A DNA stretch of 64,000 nt from an uncultured Eubacteriales bacterium (GTDB lineage Bacteria > Bacillota > Clostridia > Lachnospirales > Lachnospiraceae). Below are positions 25,082-34,656 of the stretch, in pieces; the stretch's first letter is position 1; each line of letters opens with the position of its first letter. The DNA lies in contig ONHA01000007.1 in NCBI GenBank assembly GCA_900317515.1, positions 43,655 to 107,654 on the forward strand. Reading direction: 5' to 3'. The position numbers were made by a program, and so were the translations under genes. The notes under the pieces are model-generated. The model did not search any database, was not told the DNA's origin, and saw only the letters and a list, made by a program, of their open reading frames with translations.

Positions 25082-26683
25082 ATGGCTAAGTACGTTTTTG
25101 TGACCGGAGGCGTCGTGTCCGGTCTCGGCAAGGGAATCACGGCGGCATCGCTGGGGCGGCTCCTTAAGATGCGGGGGCTTCGCGTGGCCTCCCAGAAGCT
25201 CGACCCATACATGAATGTGGATCCGGGGACAATGAGCCCGTTCCAGCACGGGGAGGTCTTCGTGACGGATGACGGGGCGGAGACGGACCTCGATCTCGGG
25301 CACTACGAGCGGTTCATCGACGAAAACCTGACCCGCTACTCAAACCTGACGAGCGGAAAGGTCTACTGGAACGTTTTAAACCGTGAGCGCAAGGGCGAAT
25401 ATCTCGGCCAGACGGTGCAGGTGATCCCGCATATCACGGACGAGATCAAGGATTTCATTTTCAAGGGGGCGGAAAGCTCCGGCGCGGACGTCCTCATCAC
25501 GGAAATCGGGGGCACGGTCGGCGACATCGAGGGGCAGCCCTTCCTCGAAGCTATCCGCCAGGTCTCGCTGGAGGCAGGTCATGAGAACTGCCTCTTTATC
25601 CATGTCACGCTGGTTCCCTACCTTTCCGGCTCGAACGAGCATAAGTCAAAGCCAACCCAGCACTCGGTCAAGGAGCTTCAGTCGCTCGGGATCCACCCGG
25701 ACATCATTGTGACGCGCGTGGACCGGCCGCTGGAGAAGAGCATCAAGGACAAGATCGCGCTCTTCTGCAATGTGAAGAAGGACTGCGTGATTGAAAACAG
25801 AACCCTGGACTGCCTCTACGAGGCCCCGGTCATGCTGCACGAGAACGGTCTCGATGAGGTGGTCTGCCGGGAGCTGGGGCTTTCCGGGGAACTGACCGGC
25901 TACGCGGACTGGAAGGCTATGGTCGACCGCATCCACCACTTAAGGAAACATGTGAAGATCGCGATCGTCGGCAAATATGTGGGGCTCCACGACTCCTACC
26001 TCTCGGTCAGGGAGGCCCTCTACCACGGCGGCTACGAAAATGACGCCGAGGTGGAAGTCCTCTGGATCGACTCCGAGACGCTGACCCCGGACAACATCGG
26101 GGAGATCCTTAAGGAGGCGGACGGAATCCTGGTCCCGGGGGGCTTCGGCGTCCGGGGCATCGAGGGCATGATCCTGGCTTGCTCCTATGCGAGGGAGCAT
26201 GATATCCCGTATTTCGGGATCTGCCTCGGCATGCAGGTCGCGGTGATCGAGTACGCAAGGAACGTTCTGGGGCTTCATGACGCGAACAGCCGGGAGTTTG
26301 ACGAGACGAGCAAGAGCTGCGTGATCGACCTCATGGAAGAGCAGACGAAGGTCCGTCTCAAGGGCGGGACCATGAGACTCGGGGCCTACCCCTGCGCGGT
26401 GACTTCCGGGAGCGCTCTGGAGAGGGCCTACGGGACTCCTGCAATCTCGGAGCGCCACAGACACCGCTTTGAGTACAATAACGCCTACCGCGAGCGGCTC
26501 ACCGCCGCGGGGCTTCTCGTCGCCGGGACCTCCCCGGACGGGACGCTCGTCGAGGCGGTCGAGGCGAGGGGCCGCCGGTTCCACGTCGGAGTCCAGTTCC
26601 ATCCGGAGTTTAAGTCGAGGCCGGATAAGGCGCACCCGCTGTTTAAAGAGTTTGTGAAGGAGTCGATCGGTGAGCATACATGA
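25082..26683 (+). CDS. pyrG: CTP synthase
   Basis: PyrG aminates UTP to CTP with ATP and glutamine. The synthetase half begins [17 protein letters not shown], with the P-loop-like ATP site and [16 protein letters not shown]. The class I glutamine amidotransferase half has the catalytic Cys in [18 protein letters not shown] and the His/Glu pair in [12 protein letters not shown]. At 533 residues the length is typical. The SD GGAGG lies 5 bp before the ATG and 1 bp after the ANTAR stop. The last 14 bases overlap purF. Confidence 0.98.
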   Translation: MAKYVFVTGGVVSGLGKGITAASLGRLLKMRGLRVASQKLDPYMNVDPGTMSPFQHGEVFVTDDGAETDLDLGHYERFIDENLTRYSNLTSGKVYWNVLNRERKGEYLGQTVQVIPHITDEIKDFIFKGAESSGADVLITEIGGTVGDIEGQPFLEAIRQVSLEAGHENCLFIHVTLVPYLSGSNEHKSKPTQHSVKELQSLGIHPDIIVTRVDRPLEKSIKDKIALFCNVKKDCVIENRTLDCLYEAPVMLHENGLDEVVCRELGLSGELTGYADWKAMVDRIHHLRKHVKIAIVGKYVGLHDSYLSVREALYHGGYENDAEVEVLWIDSETLTPDNIGEILKEADGILVPGGFGVRGIEGMILACSYAREHDIPYFGICLGMQVAVIEYARNVLGLHDANSREFDETSKSCVIDLMEEQTKVRLKGGTMRLGAYPCAVTSGSALERAYGTPAISERHRHRFEYNNAYRERLTAAGLLVAGTSPDGTLVEAVEARGRRFHVGVQFHPEFKSRPDKAHPLFKEFVKESIGEHT

Positions 26684-28100
26684 GGAGTGCGGTGTCTTCG
26701 GCATCGTCGGAAATGCAAACCCCGGCATCGCCCGGGAGGTCTACCACGGGCTCTACGCCCTGCAGCACAGAGGGCAGGAGAGCTGCGGGATCGTGGTGAA
26801 TGACGACGGGGTTTTCATTTCCCATAAGGACAGAGGACTTGTCGGGGAGGTATTTTCGGAAAATGAACTGAGCGCCATGCCCGGCGGCCGTATGGCGATC
26901 GGGCACGTCCGTTACGGGACGACAGGGGGCGGCAGCAGGAGCAACATCCAGCCCATGGTGGTCGCTCACAAGAAGGGGAATCTCGCGCTGGCCCACAACG
27001 GGAACCTGACCAATGCGCTGGAGCTTCGGGATTATCTTGAGTTGTCGGGAGCGATCTTCCACTCGACGAGCGACACGGAGACCATCTGCTACATGATTAC
27101 GAGGGAGCGGCTTAAAACTCCGAGCATCGAGCAGGCGGTGCTCGGGGCGATGCGGTACTTTACGGGTGCCTACAGCCTTGTCATGATGTCCGCGACCAAG
27201 CTTATAGCGGTGCGGGACCGAAAAGGCTTTCGGCCGCTCTGCTACGGAAAAAGGCCGGACGGGAGCTTTGCCGCGGCCTCGGAGAGCTGTGCGCTCGATG
27301 CGGTGGGGGCCTCATTTGTGCGGGATCTCCTGCCGGGGGAGATGCTGGTATTCTCCGCGGACGATCCGGGGAGCGAGCCGGTTTCCTACAGGATGCACTG
27401 CGGAGGGAAGATAAGTCCGTGCATATTTGAGTATATCTATTTTGCGAGGCCGGATTCGCTGATCGACGGGATCTCCGTGCACGAGACCCGCGTGAGGGCC
27501 GGCAGGATCCTGGCGCGGGAGTTTCCGGCGAATGCGGATGTGGTCGTCGGGGTTCCGGACTCGGGGCTCGACGCGGCCATCGGGTACGCGGCGGAGAGCG
27601 GGATACCCTACGAGATCGGGCTTGTGAAAAATAAATACGTCGGGCGGAGCTTCATCGCCCCGTCCGAGGGAGAACGGTCCGACACGGTCAGGATCAAGCT
27701 GAGCCCGGTGCGGAGCGTGCTCGCGGGAAAAAGCGTGGTCCTGATCGACGATTCGATCGTACGGGGGACGACCAGCCGGCGGATCATCGACCTGATCAGG
27801 GAGGCCGGCGCGCGGGAGATCCACCTGAGGGTTTCCGCACCGCCGTTCCGCCATCCCTGCTACTACGGGGTCGACATCGATTCGGAGGAGCATCTCATCG
27901 CGAGCAGGCACTCCGCGGAGGAGATCGCGGAACTCATCGGGGCGGATTCGCTCGGATTTCTTCCGATGGAGAGTCTTACCGAGATGAGCGGGTGCGTATC
28001 TTACTGCAGCGCCTGCTTTGACGGGGAGTATCCGGGCGGGGTACCCGCGGATCCGAGGAAGGACCGGTTTGAGCGGAGGCTGTCGGAGGTTACAACATGA
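26670..28100 (+). CDS. purF: amidophosphoribosyltransferase
   Basis: PurF catalyses the committed step of purine synthesis, PRPP plus glutamine to phosphoribosylamine. The start is a GTG at 26670, eight bases after AAGGAG. It gives a six-residue propeptide before Cys7 ([12 protein letters not shown]), the Ntn nucleophile. The PRPP-binding loop is [17 protein letters not shown]-terminal cysteines (CVSYCSACF) and others suggest the iron-sulfur cluster of the Bacillus-type enzyme. It overlaps pyrG by 14 bp and carA by ATGA, indicating translational coupling. purF here is separated from the other pur genes and grouped with amidotransferases instead. Confidence 0.97.
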   Translation: MSIHEECGVFGIVGNANPGIAREVYHGLYALQHRGQESCGIVVNDDGVFISHKDRGLVGEVFSENELSAMPGGRMAIGHVRYGTTGGGSRSNIQPMVVAHKKGNLALAHNGNLTNALELRDYLELSGAIFHSTSDTETICYMITRERLKTPSIEQAVLGAMRYFTGAYSLVMMSATKLIAVRDRKGFRPLCYGKRPDGSFAAASESCALDAVGASFVRDLLPGEMLVFSADDPGSEPVSYRMHCGGKISPCIFEYIYFARPDSLIDGISVHETRVRAGRILAREFPANADVVVGVPDSGLDAAIGYAAESGIPYEIGLVKNKYVGRSFIAPSEGERSDTVRIKLSPVRSVLAGKSVVLIDDSIVRGTTSRRIIDLIREAGAREIHLRVSAPPFRHPCYYGVDIDSEEHLIASRHSAEEIAELIGADSLGFLPMESLTEMSGCVSYCSACFDGEYPGGVPADPRKDRFERRLSEVTT

Positions 28101-29185
28101 TCTGGAAGGGAAAAGAACGAAAACTAATCCTCTCCTCGGGGTGTGAATACATAGGATACGGGTTCGGCGCGGATGAGGGGAACCGTGTCGCGGAGCTGGT
28201 CTTCAACACCTCCCCGGTCGGCTATCAGGAGATCCTCTCGGACCCGTCCTACACGGACCAGTTCGTCGTCATGGCCTACCCGCTCATCGGAAACTACGGG
28301 ATCAATGACGATGATTTCGAGACGGCAAGGCCGACCATCGGAGGCTTTGTCGTGAGGGACTATAATGACATGCCCTCGAATTTCAGGAGCAGGCGGACGC
28401 TTGGGGAGACCATGCGGGAACTCGGGATCCCGGGGATCACCGGGGTTGACACGAGGGAGATCGTACGGAAGATCAGACGCGAGGGCACTATGAAAGCCCT
28501 GCTCACAGATGCGGAAATGTCTCTCTCCGAGGGACTGGAGATTCTTGGGGAGACGAATATTCCGCGCGATGCGGTGTCCCGGGTGAGCCGGGCGCATCGG
28601 GAGAATTTTATTTCCATGAATGCGAAATATCATATCGCAGCCGTCGATTTCGGGATGAAGGAAAACATCATCCGCTCATTTCTTGCGCGGGGCGTAAGCG
28701 TGACGGTGTTTCCGTGGAACGTATCTGCGGAGGAAGTCATGAGCGTGCGGCCGGACGGGCTCTTCCTCTCCAACGGGCCCGGCGACCCAAAGGATGTCCC
28801 GGAGGGAGCCGAACTGGTGAGGCGCATGCGCGGGCGATGTCCGATCTTCGGGATCTGCCTCGGCCACCAGATCATCTCGCTCGCCTGCGGCGGCGCGACG
28901 TATAAACTGAAATTCGGCCACAGGGGCGGCAACCATCCGGTGAGGGATCTTCGGACCGGACGGATCGAGATCACCTCCCAGAACCACTCCTATGCGGTCG
29001 ATGAGAAGTCTCTTGCGGGGACCGGGCTTGTGGTGACGCACAGAAACATTCTGGATGGGACTGTCGAGGGGGTCGCGTGCGAAAAGGATCGGATCTTCAG
29101 CGTGCAGTATCACCCTGAGAGCTCGCCGGGGCCGCACGATGCGGCGCATCTGTTTGACGAGTTTTTGGGTCTCATGGGGAGATGA
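28097..29185 (+). CDS. carA: carbamoyl-phosphate synthase small (glutaminase) subunit
   Basis: CarA hydrolyses glutamine and channels ammonia to CarB. The 362-residue protein has the N-terminal CPSase small domain (GYQEILSDPSYTDQFVVM, NYGINDDDFE) and the class I amidotransferase domain with the Cys nucleophile in CPIFGICLGHQI and the His/Glu in VQYHPESSPGPHD. Its ATG overlaps the purF stop (ATGA). A 157-bp gap with unusual pairing elements separates it from carB, whereas all earlier junctions of the operon are 28 bp or less. Confidence 0.97.
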   Translation: MIWKGKERKLILSSGCEYIGYGFGADEGNRVAELVFNTSPVGYQEILSDPSYTDQFVVMAYPLIGNYGINDDDFETARPTIGGFVVRDYNDMPSNFRSRRTLGETMRELGIPGITGVDTREIVRKIRREGTMKALLTDAEMSLSEGLEILGETNIPRDAVSRVSRAHRENFISMNAKYHIAAVDFGMKENIIRSFLARGVSVTVFPWNVSAEEVMSVRPDGLFLSNGPGDPKDVPEGAELVRRMRGRCPIFGICLGHQIISLACGGATYKLKFGHRGGNHPVRDLRTGRIEITSQNHSYAVDEKSLAGTGLVVTHRNILDGTVEGVACEKDRIFSVQYHPESSPGPHDAAHLFDEFLGLMGR

Positions 29186-29232
29186 GAACTGTCTGGAGGA
29201 CTCTTGTGCTGTAAGAGGAGCCGGCTCGTGGC

Positions 29233-29316
29233 GGATACAGTGCCGAAGCGCCGCACGGGGTGCAATGAAATCAGGAGAGGCACTGTATCGGGAGCAAAAT
29301 CGCGTCGGATACAGTG
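29233..29316 (+). promoter_or_regulatory. three-part alternative-pairing region before carB
   Basis: GGATACAGTGCC (29233-29244) is complementary to GGCACTGTATC (29279-29289), which is also complementary to a third segment GGATACAGTG (29307-29316). The middle segment can pair with only one neighbour at a time, giving two exclusive hairpins just upstream of the carB ribosome site. It could be an attenuator-like switch or a decayed inverted-repeat insertion. Confidence 0.5.
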
Positions 29317-29342
29317 ATGCATATCTGCTGAAAGGAAATAAT

Positions 29343-32300
29343 ATGCCCAGAAGAACCGATATAAAGAAAATACTGGTGATCGGCTCCGGCCCCATCGTCA
29401 TCGGACAGGCGGCGGAGTTTGACTATGCGGGGACCCAGGCCTGCCTGGCGCTCAGAGAGGAAGGGTATGAGGTCGTTTTGTGCAACTCGAACCCCGCTAC
29501 GATCATGACGGACAGGTCTGTCGCCGACAGGGTCTACATGGAGCCGCTGACGCTGGAATTCGTCGCGCGTGTCATCCGAACCGAGCGGCCGGACGCGATC
29601 CTGCCGGGAATCGGGGGTCAGACCGGTCTCAACCTGGCTATGCAGCTGGAGAAGAAGGGAATCCTCAAAGAGTGCGGCTGCGAGCTTCTGGGCACGGATT
29701 CGGCCAGCATCGAGATGGCGGAGGACCGGGAGAAATTCCGCGACCTCTGCGTGCGATTGGGGGAGCCTGTACTGCCCTCGATCGTGGTGCATTCTCTCTC
29801 CGAGGGGCGGAAGGCGGCGGAGGAGATCGGCTACCCGGTGGTGCTCAGACCCGCCTTCACGCTCGGCGGCACCGGCGGGGGCTTTGCGGACAGCGAGGGA
29901 GAGCTTGAGGAGCTCCTGGCAGCGGGACTTGATCTCTCGCCGGTGGGTGAAGTCCTCGTGGAGAAGAGCGTCAGGGGTTACAAGGAGATCGAATATGAGG
30001 TGATCCGGGACTCCGCCGACACAGCCATCACCGTCTGCAACATGGAAAATCTGGATCCGGTCGGGATCCACACCGGAGACTCGATCGTGGTGTGCCCGTC
30101 CCAGACGCTGACGGACAGGGAGTACCATATGCTCCGGGACAGCGCTCTGAAGCTCATCCGGGCCCTTCGGGTGGAAGGAGGCTGCAACGTGCAGTTTGCG
30201 CTGGATCCGAAATCATTTCGGTATTATCTCATCGAGGTCAACCCCAGAGTTTCGAGGTCCTCGGCGCTGGCCTCCAAGGCCTCCGGCTACCCGATCGCAC
30301 GGGTCTCCGCCAAGATCGGCGTCGGCTTTACGCTGGACGAGATTCCGCTTGCAAACACGCCGGCCTCATTTGAGCCGGCCCTCGATTACGTTGTGACGAA
30401 GATGGCGCGGTTCCCGTTTGACAAATTCATGGACGCGGATCAGACGCTGGGCACCCAGATGAAGGCGACCGGCGAGACCATGAGCGTCGGGCGGACCTTC
30501 GAGGAAAGCCTTCTTAAGGCCGTGCGGTCGCTCGAGAGCGGGACGATCCACCTGCATCTTGCGAAATTCGATGAGGAGAGCGACGAAAAGCTCCGGGAGC
30601 ACGCAAGGAGAGGATCAGCGGAGAGGATCTACGCGGTGGCGGAGCTCATCCGCCGCGGGACAGATCCGGGGGAGATTGCGGATCTCACCGGGATCGACCG
30701 GTTTTTCCTCGACAAAATCGGAAATATTATAGAAGAGGAGCGGGCTCTCAGCGCACACAGGGGGGACACCGGCGAGCTTCGGCGCGCGAAGCGGATGGGA
30801 TTTTCGGACATCGCAATCGCGGACCTCTGGGGGATGAGCGAGGAGGTGGTGTATGCGCTTCGGAAGGCGGAGGGCATTTTCCCTGTATACAAGATGATCG
30901 ACACATGCGCCTCGGAGTTTGAGAGCTATGTGCCGTATTTCTATTCGACCTACGAGGGGGAAAATGAATCCCTCGTGAAAGCCGGCCCAAAAGTCATCGT
31001 GCTCGGGGCTGGCCCGATCCGGATCGGGCAGGGCGTCGAGTTTGACTACTCCACGGTGCACGCGGTGCAGACGATCCGGGACGCGGGCTACGAGGCCATC
31101 GTGATCAACAACAACCCGGAGACCGTGTCGACGGATTACACGACGGCGAACAAGCTCTATTTTGAGCCGCTGTGCGTCGAGGATGTGATGAACATCATCG
31201 AGCTGGAGAAGCCGGACGGGGTCATCGCGACGCTGGGCGGCCAGACCGCGGTGAACCTGGCGGAGCCGCTTGCAGCCCGGGGCGTCCGGCTCATCGGGAC
31301 CGACTGCGAGGCGATCCGCCGCGCGGAGGACCGCGATCTCTTTGAGAAGCTTCTCATCAGGCTGGGAATTCCGGAACCGGTCGGCACCGCGGTGACCGAT
31401 ATCGAGGAGGGAATCGCCGCGGCGGCCGCCATCGGGTATCCGGTGCTGGTGCGCCCGAGCTTCGTTCTGGGCGGCCGCGCGATGCAGATCGTCTCGAAGG
31501 AGAAGGAACTGCGCCATTATCTTAAGACGGCGGTTGAGATCGACGAGGATAAGCCGGTGCTTGTGGACCGCTACATCAGCGGCAAGGAGCTCGAGGTGGA
31601 TGCGGTTTCGGACGGGGAGGAGGTTTTCATTCCCGGAATCATGGAACTGGTCGAGCGGACGGGAGTTCACTCCGGGGACTCCATCAGCGTATATCCGACC
31701 TTCAGCGTCTCGGAGCGGGTGCTTGAGAAAATCCGCGATTACACGAGGCGGCTGGGGCTTGGGATCGGTATAAAGGGGCTCTTCAATATCCAGTTCATCG
31801 TGGACAGGAATGAGGAGGTTTACATAATTGAAGTAAACCCGAGGTCTTCCCGGACGGTGCCCTTCCTCTCCAAGGCGACCGGGTTTGCGCTGCCGGACAT
31901 GGCGGCGAGGGTGAGCCTCGGGATGTCTCTGAGGGACCAGGGAATCACGGATCTCACACCCGCGCCGGGCGGGAAATGGTTTGTGAAGGTGCCTGTGTTT
32001 TCATTTTCAAAGCTTGCGGGGATGGACGCCTACCTCTCGCCGGAGATGAAATCCACCGGGGAGGCCATCGGTTACGACATGAAGCTTTCGCGGGCGATGT
32101 ACAAGGCGCTCATCGCCTCGGGGATCCGGATGCAGAATTACGGGACGGTGATCTTTACGCTGGCGGACGAGGACAAGGAGGAGGCGCTGCCGCTCGCGAA
32201 ACGCTTCTACGACATGGGGTTCAACATCGAGGCGACCACGATGACCGCGGAGTACATGCGGGAGCATGGGCTTAGGACGAGGCTTCTTCGGAAGCCGAGC

Positions 32301-32516
32301 GAGGGCAGCCAGGAGATCCTCGACTCGATCCGGGCGGGGTACGTGAGCTACGTGGTGAATACGCGCGCGATCCTCTCCGGGGTCCACTACGAGGACGGGG
32401 TGGCGATCCGGCGGTGCGCGAGCGAGCACAGGGTGACGATGTTCACCTCGCTGGACACGGTGCGGGTGCTTCTTGACGTGCTGGAGGAGATGACGATTGG
32501 GGTGAGTGCGATTTGA
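29343..32516 (+). CDS. carB: carbamoyl-phosphate synthase large subunit
   Basis: CarB makes carbamoyl phosphate for pyrimidines and arginine. The start chosen is the ATG after AAAGGA, giving MPRRTDIKKILVIGSGPIVIG; the frame is open further upstream without support. The 1057 residues contain two homologous ATP-grasp halves (second half from VIVLGAGPIRIGQGVEFDY near residue 548), an oligomerisation domain between them, and a C-terminal MGS-like allosteric domain from ~930, which normally binds UMP or IMP. Length and domain order are canonical. Confidence 0.98.
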   Translation: MPRRTDIKKILVIGSGPIVIGQAAEFDYAGTQACLALREEGYEVVLCNSNPATIMTDRSVADRVYMEPLTLEFVARVIRTERPDAILPGIGGQTGLNLAMQLEKKGILKECGCELLGTDSASIEMAEDREKFRDLCVRLGEPVLPSIVVHSLSEGRKAAEEIGYPVVLRPAFTLGGTGGGFADSEGELEELLAAGLDLSPVGEVLVEKSVRGYKEIEYEVIRDSADTAITVCNMENLDPVGIHTGDSIVVCPSQTLTDREYHMLRDSALKLIRALRVEGGCNVQFALDPKSFRYYLIEVNPRVSRSSALASKASGYPIARVSAKIGVGFTLDEIPLANTPASFEPALDYVVTKMARFPFDKFMDADQTLGTQMKATGETMSVGRTFEESLLKAVRSLESGTIHLHLAKFDEESDEKLREHARRGSAERIYAVAELIRRGTDPGEIADLTGIDRFFLDKIGNIIEEERALSAHRGDTGELRRAKRMGFSDIAIADLWGMSEEVVYALRKAEGIFPVYKMIDTCASEFESYVPYFYSTYEGENESLVKAGPKVIVLGAGPIRIGQGVEFDYSTVHAVQTIRDAGYEAIVINNNPETVSTDYTTANKLYFEPLCVEDVMNIIELEKPDGVIATLGGQTAVNLAEPLAARGVRLIGTDCEAIRRAEDRDLFEKLLIRLGIPEPVGTAVTDIEEGIAAAAAIGYPVLVRPSFVLGGRAMQIVSKEKELRHYLKTAVEIDEDKPVLVDRYISGKELEVDAVSDGEEVFIPGIMELVERTGVHSGDSISVYPTFSVSERVLEKIRDYTRRLGLGIGIKGLFNIQFIVDRNEEVYIIEVNPRSSRTVPFLSKATGFALPDMAARVSLGMSLRDQGITDLTPAPGGKWFVKVPVFSFSKLAGMDAYLSPEMKSTGEAIGYDMKLSRAMYKALIASGIRMQNYGTVIFTLADEDKEEALPLAKRFYDMGFNIEATTMTAEYMREHGLRTRLLRKPSEGSQEILDSIRAGYVSYVVNTRAILSGVHYEDGVAIRRCASEHRVTMFTSLDTVRVLLDVLEEMTIGVSAI

Positions 32517-32615
32517 GGGGCAGGCGGCCATGCAGGGAGTGGAAGAAGCCTCTGGCATGGCAACCGCGGTGAATAAGGCGGCGGGCTTTGCCCCTTCGCT
32601 GCGGCATGAAAAGCA

Positions 32616-32644
32616 TTGACAAATGAAAGCCTCCATACTATGAT
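32616..32644 (+). promoter_or_regulatory. sigma-A promoter of dapL
   Basis: TTGACA (32616-32621), 17-bp spacer, TATGAT (32639-32644), ~100 bp after the carB stop. The predicted start is immediately before the ANTAR-type stem. Confidence 0.82.
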
Positions 32645-32651
32645 AGGCAAA

Positions 32652-32705
32652 GAGGCAAGGGAGTCTTATGACGCAACGGCGTCAGAGACTTCTTTTTTAT
32701 TTTTA
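32652..32705 (+). promoter_or_regulatory. ANTAR-type antitermination leader of dapL
   Basis: GAGGC-AAGGGA-GTCTT (32652-32667) is a stem with an A1/G4 hexaloop. Its 3' part also forms the base of a terminator, GGAGTC/GACTTC (32660-32665 with 32687-32692) topped by TGACGC-AACG-GCGTCA and followed by a T-run to 32705. The arrangement matches the glmS, glnN and gltB leaders, although the inner hairpin is more divergent. Confidence 0.7.
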
Positions 32706-32724
32706 GATAACAGGGGGAAATACC

Positions 32725-33945
32725 ATGACACCGATCAACGAAAACTTCGGAAAACTGCCGGGATCCTATCTCTTCTCAACCGTGGCAAAGAAGGTCGCCG
32801 CCTACGCGGCCGCCCACCCGGAAGCAAAAATCATCCGCCTGGGGATCGGCGACGTGACGCAGCCGCTCGTGCCGGCGGTCATTAAGGCGCTCCACGCGGC
32901 GGTAGATGAGATGGGGCGCGCGGAGACATTCAGGGGGTACGCGCCGGATCTTGGGTATTCATTTTTAAGAGAGGCGATCGCGGAAAATGACTTCAAAGCC
33001 CGCGGCTGTGACATCTCCTCCGACGAGATCTTCGTCTCGGACGGGGCCAAGAGCGACTCGGCGAACATCCAGGAGCTCTTCGGGGCGGACGCCGTGATCG
33101 CGGTCTGCGACCCAGTCTACCCGGTCTACGTGGACTCGAACGCGATGGCCGGCCGTTGCGGGGAATATGATACGGAAGCAGGCAGATGGACCCGCGTCAT
33201 CTACATGCCGACGACCGCGGAGAACGGATTCGTGCCGGAGCTTCCGAAGGAGACACCGGACCTTATCTACCTCTGCTCGCCGAACAACCCCACCGGGACC
33301 GCGCTCCGGAAAAATGAACTGCAGAAGTTCGTCGATTACGCGAACGAGGTCGGGGCGGTGATCCTCTTTGACGCGGCCTACGAGGCCTACATCGAGGAGG
33401 CGGATGTCCCGCACTCGATCTACGAGTGCGAGGGCGCGAAGACCTGCGCGATCGAGCTGCGGAGCTTCTCGAAAAATGCCGGTTTCACAGGGCTGCGCTT
33501 AGGGTTCACGGTGGTGCCGAAGGAGCTCGTGCGGGGAGGCGCATCCCTCCATGCCATGTGGGCCCGCCGCCACGGGACAAAGTTCAACGGGGCGCCCTAC
33601 ATCGTCCAGCGGGCGGGCCTTGCGGTCTACACCCCGGAGGGGAAGGCCGAGATCAGGGAGCAGATCGCAGCCTACAAGAAAAATGCCGCCATCATCCGGG
33701 ATGGGCTCACCGCGGCCGGATACACGGTCTTCGGCGGTGTGAATTCGCCGTATCTCTGGCTTAAGACCCCGGAAGGGATGAGCTCCTGGGAGTTCTTCGA
33801 TTGGCTGCTTGAGACGGTTCATATCGTTGGGACGCCCGGCAGCGGGTTCGGGCCGAGCGGAGAGGGGTATTTCCGGCTGACCGCGTTCGGGTCCTTAGAG
33901 AACTCGGTGGAGGCGATGGAGCGGATCAGGAAAGCGCGGGTTTGA
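32725..33945 (+). CDS. dapL: LL-diaminopimelate aminotransferase
   Basis: DapL converts tetrahydrodipicolinate directly to LL-diaminopimelate using glutamate, bypassing the acylated dap pathway for lysine and peptidoglycan. The 406-residue fold type I PLP enzyme starts INENFGKLPGSYLFSTVAKKV, the characteristic DapL opening. It has the SPNNPTGTALRK motif and the PLP lysine in LRSFSKNAGFTGLRLGF. Length is typical. The start follows AGGGGG at good spacing. Its leader places it under the same ANTAR control as the glutamine genes, reasonable because it consumes glutamate nitrogen. Confidence 0.94.
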   Translation: MTPINENFGKLPGSYLFSTVAKKVAAYAAAHPEAKIIRLGIGDVTQPLVPAVIKALHAAVDEMGRAETFRGYAPDLGYSFLREAIAENDFKARGCDISSDEIFVSDGAKSDSANIQELFGADAVIAVCDPVYPVYVDSNAMAGRCGEYDTEAGRWTRVIYMPTTAENGFVPELPKETPDLIYLCSPNNPTGTALRKNELQKFVDYANEVGAVILFDAAYEAYIEEADVPHSIYECEGAKTCAIELRSFSKNAGFTGLRLGFTVVPKELVRGGASLHAMWARRHGTKFNGAPYIVQRAGLAVYTPEGKAEIREQIAAYKKNAAIIRDGLTAAGYTVFGGVNSPYLWLKTPEGMSSWEFFDWLLETVHIVGTPGSGFGPSGEGYFRLTAFGSLENSVEAMERIRKARV

Positions 33946-33970
33946 CAAAAGATTTATGAAATATTATGAT
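33942..33970 (+). promoter_or_regulatory. promoter of the orphan/GH27 pair, embedded in the dapL stop codon
   Basis: TTGACA (33942-33947) overlaps the dapL TGA; a 17-bp spacer leads to TATGAT (33965-33970). It is close to consensus and would start transcription about 45 bp before the next gene. Confidence 0.8.
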
Positions 33971-34003
33971 GTAAAGGGCGGTTCTCCGGGACCGCCCCTT
34001 TAC
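33971..34003 (+). terminator. hairpin directly downstream of the promoter
   Basis: GTAAAGGGCGGT pairs with ACCGCCCCTTTAC (one bulged C) around TCTCCGGG. It could end dapL transcripts, though only a short CTTTAC follows, or act as a 5' stabilising hairpin of the next mRNA. Confidence 0.5.
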
Positions 34004-34023
34004 ATCTATGAGGGGGTGAGCAC

Positions 34024-34656
34024 ATGATGCGAACGGTCAAAACCGGATCCATAAGCTATCTCGAAGTGCTTCACGGAAGCGGCGGCTGGTACTGGGGCAC
34101 CGACTACACGAGCGGCGACCTCTACGAGGCGGAGGAGCTCTATGAGGACAGACACCGGATCAGCAGAAACAGGCTGATCTTTGCGGACCCGTCGGGCCGG
34201 GTCGTCGAGCCGGTCAAAGCGGAAGAGGGGCAGTACTTCGGGCGGCCGGCCTTCTCTGAGGGGCGGTTTATCATACTTCTTGCGGACTTTCCGGCGGGGG
34301 TCATCCGTCTCATGTCCTATGACGATGCGGATGGGGAAGTGCGCGGGATCGTCACGATCCCCCGGACGGAGATCGAGAACTGCTACAATCTCATGCCGGA
34401 GGCGGAGCCCCTCATGCTGACGAGGCAGGCGGACAACAGCTTCGAGGTCGTGTGGCCGGAGAGGGTGAAATTTCCGATCGGCCCGACGGAATCGTTCTGC
34501 TTCAGGGAGGGAGAGCGGTTTTATTTTTCAAAATGGTACGAGGACCCGGACTACCGCGAGGAAGTCGTGGTGAGGGGCTCTGACGGGAGCGTCCTTGAGA
34601 CGTTTCCGGGCGCGATCAACTTTATGGCGAACGGAGAGAAGTGGGTATTGATATGA
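34024..34656 (+). CDS. conserved-looking hypothetical protein, 210 residues
   Basis: I do not recognise a family. The protein is soluble, without signal peptide or membrane segment, rich in aromatic and acidic residues (GGWYWGTDYTSG near residue 20; FREGERFYFSKWY near 165) and seems mostly beta. It has its own strong promoter and a GGGGGTG ribosome site, and its stop overlaps the start of the GH27 gene (ATGA), so the two are translationally coupled. It may act on or bind the same sugar, or be regulatory, but nothing in the sequence decides this. Codon use is like that of its neighbours, so it is a real gene. Confidence 0.75.
   Translation: MMRTVKTGSISYLEVLHGSGGWYWGTDYTSGDLYEAEELYEDRHRISRNRLIFADPSGRVVEPVKAEEGQYFGRPAFSEGRFIILLADFPAGVIRLMSYDDADGEVRGIVTIPRTEIENCYNLMPEAEPLMLTRQADNSFEVVWPERVKFPIGPTESFCFREGERFYFSKWYEDPDYREEVVVRGSDGSVLETFPGAINFMANGEKWVLI

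Noticed and set aside
29055-29342. N-terminal extension of carB by 96 codons
   Set aside because: The upstream part overlaps carA out of frame, and the conserved CarB start follows the AAAGGA site at 29343.
32616-32724. tRNA or riboswitch between carB and dapL
   Set aside because: No tRNA cloverleaf or T-loop sequence; the structure is fully explained by promoter, hexaloop stem and terminator.
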